This document shows positions 7,554 to 11,182 of a stretch of DNA of 11,182 bases, piece after piece. The stretch's first letter is position 1. Each line of letters opens with the position of its first letter. The DNA is from Desulfobacterales bacterium (GTDB lineage: Bacteria > Desulfobacterota > Desulfobacteria > Desulfobacterales > Desulfobacteraceae). The notes under the pieces are model-generated. The model was not told the DNA's origin. It ran no database searches and worked only from the letters and a program-made list of their open reading frames with translations. The position numbers were made by a program, and so were the translations under genes. The stretch covers positions 1 to 11,182 of the forward strand of contig JAKSAU010001157.1 of NCBI GenBank assembly GCA_022361535.1, given 5' to 3'.

Positions 7554-7625
7554 GATTCATTTTGTTTCATTTTGTTTTAACCAATTTGTTTCATATCGTT
7601 TCATTTTGTTTCCTGCACATTTCAT
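7554..7625 (+). promoter_or_regulatory. Array of ~10-bp phased GTTTCAT-type repeats, likely upstream activator sequence
   Basis: Decamers start at 7554 (GATTCATTTT), 7564 (GTTTCATTTT), 7574 (GTTTTAACCA), 7588 (GTTTCATATC), 7598 (GTTTCATTTT) and 7608 (GTTTCCTGCA), with ATTTCATAC at 7619. All steps are 10 bases except one of 14 and the last of 11. GTTTCATTTTGTTT occurs exactly twice (7564-7577 and 7598-7611). Copies spaced one helical turn apart put binding sites on the same face of DNA, as expected for an oligomeric enhancer-binding protein; phased T-tracts may also bend the DNA. The array is about 70-140 bases before the predicted transcription start. Confidence 0.6.
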
Positions 7626-7643
7626 ACAAATCACAACCTCTTG

Positions 7644-7656
7644 AATCAAAAGCTTT
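7644..7656 (+). promoter_or_regulatory. IHF-like site between the repeats and the sigma54 core
   Basis: AATCAA (7644-7649), 4 bases, then TTT (7654-7656) matches the IHF consensus WATCAANNNNTTR at every position but the last. IHF commonly bends DNA between a distal activator site and a sigma54 promoter, and this site lies exactly there. The consensus is loose, so the context carries much of the weight. Confidence 0.45.
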
Positions 7657-7664
7657 TTTTTAGA

Positions 7665-7680
7665 TGGCATACTCCTTGCG
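7665..7680 (+). promoter_or_regulatory. Sigma54 (-24/-12) promoter of the kinase-like gene
   Basis: TGGCAT (7665-7670), 5 bases, then TTGC (7676-7679) places the conserved GG and GC exactly 10 bases apart, as required of -24/-12 promoters (consensus TGGCAC, N5, TTGC). Transcription should start near 7691, about 37 bases before the ATG at 7728. It is accompanied upstream by an IHF-like site and a repeat array, and a sigma54 activator gene lies just before. Confidence 0.8.
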
Positions 7681-7727
7681 AGTACATTCGCTGTTCATTT
7701 AACTTGTAAACTTAAATTTGGCGGGAA

Positions 7728-8657
7728 ATGCCGGTAATTGCCATTACACATAGGTTGTATTCTGATCCTCGACGCCTGACACTGCAGCTTGAAAAAACAC
7801 TTAGCTGCTCTGTGTACACCGATAATGACCTATTGGAAATAACGGCCAAAGATCATGGCATTAAATTAGACCTCCTGCACAAGGTGGTCCGTGGTAAGTC
7901 CATCCCGTTTAACAACTTTACCCATGACAGAGAGAAGTGCCTGTCTGCCCTGATAAAAACCTTATCCAACTTGTTAACAACTGGTAATTGCATTCTTATA
8001 GGTATCGTCAGCCACCTTATTCCTCAGTCAGTCAGCCACATTTTCAGGATCCTGGCATGCGCCCCCCAAGCAAAACGAATTGCCCGCGGGCTGAGTGAAG
8101 GCAAGTCGTCAAAACGCGCTGCGTTGACATCAATGGGAAAATATGACCGCTATGCAAGCCAATGGACTAAAAATATTATAGGTCATTCACCCTGGCACCC
8201 TGACTTTTACAATCTTGTTCTATCTCCTGAATGTTGCCAGGACAAAAACACATCCAAAGACGAACCGGCTAAAAGCATAGACTTGACAGACTCCCAGGTG
8301 CAAGAGCTTTTAACGCAGATTTGTATCGACCTCAAACAATCGCCTTTCACCCCACCCCATCCAATGGAACAAGAACGCCTTGACTTCACTATTGAAGCAA
8401 ATGTTGCGATGGTGCTGGCTCCCATTGCCAGGGGGATTATTGTCAGATCATCTCTTGGAGATGTGACAGTGACTTTGGATAAAAAAGTGATGAACCTGGT
8501 ACAGGTACAGCAAAAAATTATAGCTGCGAGCTCCTCGGTGGCAGGTGTCAATTCCGTTCATATCAAAATTGGGCCGAATTATTATAAAGGAAACATCATC
8601 CGCAGCTTTGATTTCGGACGGTCTCCCAGGTATGGAAAAAGCGAAAAAAAACAATGA
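7728..8657 (+). CDS. Cytidylate kinase-like protein with C-terminal BON-like domain
   Basis: A 309-residue protein. Residues 1-205 resemble the cytidylate-kinase-like family: an opening strand PVIAITH, then VYTDNDLLEITAKDHGI, ILIGIVSHLI (89-98), IFRILACAPQAKRIARGL (105-122) and YDRYASQWTKNIIGHSPWHPDFYNLVLSP (139-167). The phosphate-binding loop after the first strand is HRLYSDPRR instead of the glycine-rich SRxxGSGG, so ATP binding is doubtful. Residues about 214-284 look like a BON domain (IIVRSSLGDVTVTLDKKV, then VAGVNSVHIKIG), a module associated with membranes or small ligands. No signal peptide is seen. A weak GGCGGGA precedes the start. Controlled by the sigma54 promoter upstream, it may be a regulatory or adaptor protein rather than a nucleotide kinase. 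Confidence 0.65.
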   Translation: MPVIAITHRLYSDPRRLTLQLEKTLSCSVYTDNDLLEITAKDHGIKLDLLHKVVRGKSIPFNNFTHDREKCLSALIKTLSNLLTTGNCILIGIVSHLIPQSVSHIFRILACAPQAKRIARGLSEGKSSKRAALTSMGKYDRYASQWTKNIIGHSPWHPDFYNLVLSPECCQDKNTSKDEPAKSIDLTDSQVQELLTQICIDLKQSPFTPPHPMEQERLDFTIEANVAMVLAPIARGIIVRSSLGDVTVTLDKKVMNLVQVQQKIIAASSSVAGVNSVHIKIGPNYYKGNIIRSFDFGRSPRYGKSEKKQ

Positions 8658-8747
8658 TTATAAGACTTATAGACTGTGATTGTGCCAAATATGCCAAATA
8701 AAAAAGAAGATTAGCTAATCCGATTCTTATCTTAGCAAGGAGAGTAA

Positions 8748-8858
8748 ATGGAAACTGAAAATAGACCAACAAAAGTGGAATGGAAGAAGATCTTAAATAT
8801 CAATGATATTGATTTTTTCTTCAACTGCTTATATAGGTCATGTAATTTGCCCGAATAG
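8748..8858 (+). CDS. Possible 36-residue small protein or leader peptide
   Basis: An ATG follows AAGGAGAG, with GGAG 5 bases before the start codon, one of the better ribosome binding sites in the window. It opens METENRPTKVEWKKILNIND, continues with an aromatic IDFFFNCLY segment and two cysteines (C27 and C32), and stops at a TAG at 8858. Length and position, 122 bases before the TauE start, fit either an independent small protein or a leader ORF. No family is recognised. The frame could also be the truncated remnant of a longer gene, since in-frame codons continue for 14 residues after the TAG. Confidence 0.45.
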   Translation: METENRPTKVEWKKILNINDIDFFFNCLYRSCNLPE

Positions 8859-8968
8859 AATCGGTTTCAAAATATGGGAAATCACCATACAAAAAGAAAC
8901 TGAAAATAAAGGATGTAATCGGCCGAAGTCCGATAAAAATAGTAAGTAATCTAATAATTTAATTATTT

Positions 8969-8975
8969 AGGAGGG
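8969..8975 (+). promoter_or_regulatory. Near-perfect ribosome binding site of the TauE gene
   Basis: AGGAGGG ends 5 bases before the ATG at 8981. It decides the start and suggests strong translation; the partner gene at 10093 has an equally strong AGGAGG (10079-10084). Confidence 0.7.
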
Positions 8976-8980
8976 ATTAA

Positions 8981-10078
8981 ATGGGTAAAATGTTTAAATC
9001 TCCATGGCTGGAGGTTAATGTCATGCTGCTGGTGCTGATATTGTCGTATGTAGCATTGGCTTTGATTACCGGTAATGCACAGACAGAACCGGGCGCCATG
9101 TCAGGGGGAGCCATCTGGGGATGGTTATTTGGATTCTTTTTCTTGAGTTTTGCCATCGCCATGGTTGCAGTAATCGGCGGTATCGGCGGCGGTGTACTCT
9201 TTACCCCGTTCATGCTGGCGTTCACGCCTGTAGATAGTTTGATTGTAAGGGCAACCGGCTTGATCGTAGCCATGTTTTCTGGCCTTGTTTCAACCGGTCT
9301 GTTCATGAAAACCGGCCTTGCCAACCTCAGAATCTGTATCTTCTGCGCTGCAGCATACGGTATCGGCGCATTTGCCGGTGCTCAAGGCGCCATTCTGGTA
9401 GCCCAGCATCTTGGCGCTACTGGTGAAGGTATCATCCGCCTGGCGCTGGGCGGCATCCTTTGTGCCCTTGCGGTCTACTTTCTGGTGGGCGGTAAAAAAA
9501 TCGAGTGGCCGGAAGTTAAAAAAGTCGACAAGTTCACAGACTTCCTCAAGCTTCGTCAGCCTTACTACGAAGCTTCCATGGACAAAGTTATCGATTACCC
9601 GGTTACCAGGTCTCTCTGGTGTGCCGTTGCCATTGTAGGCGTCGGCCTTCTGTCCGGCTTCTTCGGTTTGGGCGCCGGCTGGGCCATCGTTCCGGCTCAG
9701 AACGTGATCATGGCTATCCCATTGAAAGTTGCCGCAGCCAACTCAGGTGTTCTCCTGGGTATGGGTGACTGTATTGGTGTATGGCCGTACCTTTTGATGG
9801 GTGCCATCATCCCAATGTTTGCTGCTCCCTGGCTGGTTGGCCAGGTACTGGGCGGTCTTCTTGGCGCCATGATTCTTGTCAGGGTTAAAGCTGGCTTTGT
9901 TCGCTTCCTGCTCATCGGGTTCATGTTCTTTTCCTGCTTCGGTCTGTTGACCAAGGGCTTGAACATGCTGGGCATCATCGGTACGGTACCAGCCTGGCTT
10001 AACGGACTTGTGTTTGTTGCCATCTTTTCCATGGTGACCCGTTCCATTATTAAATTTACCCGGGCCCAGCAGTCATAA
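8981..10078 (+). CDS. TauE/SafE family sulfite/organosulfonate exporter-type membrane protein
   Basis: A 365-residue polytopic inner-membrane protein with two homologous halves. Each carries the family's glycine-rich repeat motif: VIGGIGGGVLFTPFM (64-78) and GFFGLGAGWAIVPAQNVIM (226-244), the latter followed by PLKVAAANSGVLLG. About eight to ten hydrophobic segments are visible, and the halves are joined by a charged cytoplasmic-type loop (about 171-208, PEVKKVDKFTDFLKLRQPYY). Family members export or import sulfite, sulfoacetate, sulfonates or other small anions; the substrate cannot be read. In a sulfate reducer, export of sulfite or another sulfur anion would be sensible, but this is inference. 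Members are usually about 250-300 residues, so this one has a longer N-terminus and loop. It heads an operon with a small membrane protein and a universal stress protein. Confidence 0.88.
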   Translation: MGKMFKSPWLEVNVMLLVLILSYVALALITGNAQTEPGAMSGGAIWGWLFGFFFLSFAIAMVAVIGGIGGGVLFTPFMLAFTPVDSLIVRATGLIVAMFSGLVSTGLFMKTGLANLRICIFCAAAYGIGAFAGAQGAILVAQHLGATGEGIIRLALGGILCALAVYFLVGGKKIEWPEVKKVDKFTDFLKLRQPYYEASMDKVIDYPVTRSLWCAVAIVGVGLLSGFFGLGAGWAIVPAQNVIMAIPLKVAAANSGVLLGMGDCIGVWPYLLMGAIIPMFAAPWLVGQVLGGLLGAMILVRVKAGFVRFLLIGFMFFSCFGLLTKGLNMLGIIGTVPAWLNGLVFVAIFSMVTRSIIKFTRAQQS

Positions 10079-10092
10079 AGGAGGAAATCAAT

Positions 10093-10518
10093 ATGAGTAC
10101 TGAAAGACCTGTAATGCCCCCAGCGGCACTTAAATACGGCTCCATTGTATACTGGGTTACCATCCTATCCTGCATCATCTGTATGGTGGGACCCGTTATT
10201 TCCGTGGCATTCCCAACCAATAATATCCTGAATCCTTACATGCTGTTCGATGCCATTTTCCAAGGTAAGGATGCGGCTACAATATGGAACGAAGTAGGCG
10301 GCGGATTCCCCGGCGGCCATTTCTATCTTAAACATATGACCTACGGCGACGGCATAACAATGATGGGTCTGGCCCTTGGCTGTTCCGTTGCACTTTGGGC
10401 TTTATTGGCTTCAGCAGTTGAATATGTCAAAGAGAAGTCTTATACTTATGTCATCCTGTCGATTTGGGTGTGTGCACTTGTTGCCCTCTCACTGCTGGGT
10501 ATCGTAAGCGCACATTAA
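10093..10518 (+). CDS. Three-helix membrane protein, DUF1634-like partner of the TauE exporter
   Basis: A 141-residue protein with hydrophobic segments at about 17-39, 86-110 and 117-138. A non-membrane loop rich in glycine and aromatics lies between the first two (NEVGGGFPGGHFYLKH, 66-81). The architecture and the GDGITMMGLALG entry into helix 2 are reminiscent of DUF1634 proteins, which commonly sit next to TauE/SafE genes; sequence similarity is only partial, so the family name is tentative. It starts 14 bases after the TauE stop with AGGAGG 8 bases before the ATG, implying tight co-expression. A role as accessory subunit or stabiliser of the exporter is inferred. Confidence 0.65.
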   Translation: MSTERPVMPPAALKYGSIVYWVTILSCIICMVGPVISVAFPTNNILNPYMLFDAIFQGKDAATIWNEVGGGFPGGHFYLKHMTYGDGITMMGLALGCSVALWALLASAVEYVKEKSYTYVILSIWVCALVALSLLGIVSAH

Positions 10519-10580
10519 TAGGAATTTAAACAGGAACGAATAAATCATAAACTATTAACTATTTAGATGGGGAGCAGACT

Positions 10581-11039
10581 ATGACCAAACTCGTATGCGA
10601 ATGTCCCTTGACCAGAGGAGAGAGAATTCTGGTCGCGGTAGACGGATCCGAACACGGCAATAATGCAGTGGAGCAGGCCATCAGCCTTGGAGCCATCTGC
10701 AATAGTGAAATATTCGTTATTAGTGTTGTTGATCTTTACCCGGAGCAGATGGAAGTGGCTCCTGCCCTGGTTGAAAAGATGTCAGAGGACGCAAGAATTA
10801 TTATTGATGAGGCTAAAAAGAAGGTTGATGACGCCAAAATCCCTTGCGAAACTATTGTACACATGGGCGGCCAGCCTTGGGAGTACATTGTTCAGGAAGC
10901 AAAGGATAAGGAAATTGACCTGATTGTTTTAGGGTCCCACGGCCGGTCAGGCCTTGAACGGATCCTCATGGGAAGCACGGCCCAGAATGTAATCGGCCAT
11001 GCCCCCTGTCCTGTAATTGTCGTTCCTAACGCATCCTAA
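10581..11039 (+). CDS. Universal stress protein (UspA family), ATP-binding type
   Basis: A 152-residue single Usp domain starting RILVAVDGSEHGNNAVEQA (15-33), with Asp21 at the adenine-contacting position. The C-terminal ATP loop is GSHGRSGLERILMGST (118-133), which fits G-x2-G-x9-G-S/T, so it belongs to the nucleotide-binding branch rather than the UspA-proper branch. A 13-residue N-terminal extension holds two cysteines (C6 and C8). GGGGAG lies about 8 bases before the ATG. It is the last gene of the TauE operon, 62 bases after its neighbour and just before a strong terminator. Usp proteins next to transporters often act as cytoplasmic ATP-dependent modulators; here this is inference. Confidence 0.92.
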   Translation: MTKLVCECPLTRGERILVAVDGSEHGNNAVEQAISLGAICNSEIFVISVVDLYPEQMEVAPALVEKMSEDARIIIDEAKKKVDDAKIPCETIVHMGGQPWEYIVQEAKDKEIDLIVLGSHGRSGLERILMGSTAQNVIGHAPCPVIVVPNAS

Positions 11040-11053
11040 GCCACATAAGAATT

Positions 11054-11098
11054 TCCGCCGCACCTCTGCTTTGTTTTTAAGAGGTGCGGCGGATTTTT
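11054..11098 (+). terminator. Strong intrinsic terminator of the TauE-Usp operon
   Basis: A perfect 14-base, GC-rich stem, TCCGCCGCACCTCT (11054-11067) with its complement (11080-11093), a 12-base loop, then TTTTTCTTTTC. It begins 15 bases after the Usp stop codon. The T-run is on the plus-strand side only, so it mainly serves this operon. Confidence 0.93.
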
Positions 11099-11107
11099 CT
11101 TTTCTAA

Positions 11108-11135
11108 CTGCCTTCTACCAGCTGCCTTCTACCAG
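11108..11135. repeat. Tandem 14-bp direct repeat after the terminator
   Basis: CTGCCTTCTACCAG occurs twice back to back (11108-11121 and 11122-11135) without a mismatch. It lies between the terminator and a possible minus-strand gene end. It is probably a small replication-slippage duplication, with no known function. Confidence 0.8.
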
Positions 11136-11149
11136 AAATTAAACCTTAC

Positions 11150-11182
11150 CTACTTCTCGTCGTCATCCATTTCCATCAATGA
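11150..11182 (-). CDS. Possible C-terminus of a convergent gene entering from the right
   Basis: On the minus strand the last bases read SLMEMDDDEK and then TAG at 11152-11150. An acidic-lysine tail is a common protein end, and the position after a strong plus-strand terminator fits convergent genes. Only ten codons are visible, so the call is weak and could be chance. Confidence 0.3.
   Translation of the reverse strand, partial: SLMEMDDDEK

Larger units (their letters stand above)
8658..8980. other. Intergenic region with a small ORF, repeats and dyads before the TauE operon
   Basis: This stretch holds a tandem TGCCAAATA (8683-8691, 8692-8700), a 12-base perfect palindrome GATTAGCTAATC (8709-8720), and a 36-codon ORF listed separately. 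The ORF is flanked by the inverted 8-mer CCGATTCT (8720-8727) / AGAATCGG (8857-8864). The 13-mer GAAACTGAAAATA occurs twice (8751-8763 and 8896-8908). ATCGG / CCGAT (8918-8922, 8930-8934) forms a small dyad. A weak sigma70-like pair, TTGATT (8809-8814) and TATAGG (8832-8837) at 17 bases, is the best promoter candidate for the operon. I find no good intrinsic terminator, so read-through from the sigma54 promoter is possible. Confidence 0.5.

Noticed and set aside
7554..7625. Repeats before the kinase-like gene considered as a CRISPR array
   Set aside because: The units are 10 bases with no spacers of constant length, and no cas genes are present; they fit a promoter-linked binding array.
8835..8852. 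Possible second sigma54 promoter (AGGTCATGTAATTTGC) before the TauE gene
   Set aside because: The GG and GC are 11 bases apart rather than the required 10, and the flanking bases match the consensus poorly.
8977..10047. Long minus-strand frames opposite the TauE gene (8977-9324 and 9697-10047)
   Set aside because: Antisense shadows of a clear membrane transporter gene, without ribosome binding sites or domain motifs.
1..11182. Mobile element, tRNA or rRNA genes
   Set aside because: I found no transposase, integrase, long terminal inverted repeats, tRNA cloverleaf or rRNA-like sequence by reading; a covariance-model scan was not possible.

Overview
The window looks like chromosome of a strictly anaerobic, sulfate-reducing-type deltaproteobacterium (Desulfobacterota, perhaps near Desulfobacter/Desulfotignum). 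This rests on moderate GC, a two-barrel U32 protein, a PAS-sigma54 activator with a cysteine cluster, a NifX-like protein beside it, and a TauE/SafE + small membrane protein + UspA operon. The taxonomic call is inference; no rRNA or other marker gene is present.

Left part (1-5512), housekeeping and orphan genes. A truncated S66 LD-carboxypeptidase (minus strand) runs off the left edge. A 416-base stretch follows with no convincing gene, apart from a start-less reading frame that touches the next gene. Then come a membrane-anchored protein with a four-cysteine Ada-like C-terminal domain (957-1490), a small cupin (minus strand), a divergent two-barrel U32 'peptidase' of the RlhA/TrhP/UbiU type behind a good sigma70-like promoter, and a convergent 472-residue protein with left-handed beta-helix (hexapeptide) character.

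Right part (5513-11100), a regulatory and transport block on the plus strand. A PAS-AAA+-Fis sigma54 activator is followed one base later by a NifX/NifB-type small protein. The next intergenic region (7523-7727) appears to hold a complete sigma54 promoter: helically phased GTTTCAT-type decamers, an IHF-like site and a near-perfect -24/-12 element, in that order. It drives a 309-residue cytidylate-kinase-like protein whose P-loop is degenerate and which ends in a BON-like domain. After a 323-base gap containing a 36-residue ORF with a strong ribosome binding site comes an operon of a TauE/SafE anion exporter, a three-helix membrane partner and a universal stress protein, closed by a very strong intrinsic terminator.

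My working model is that the PAS-sigma54 activator senses a redox or ligand cue and switches on the kinase-like/BON protein, and possibly the TauE operon downstream. The cis-architecture at 7554-7680 is the best-supported observation. The coupling of NifX-like, kinase-like and TauE functions is inference from gene order.
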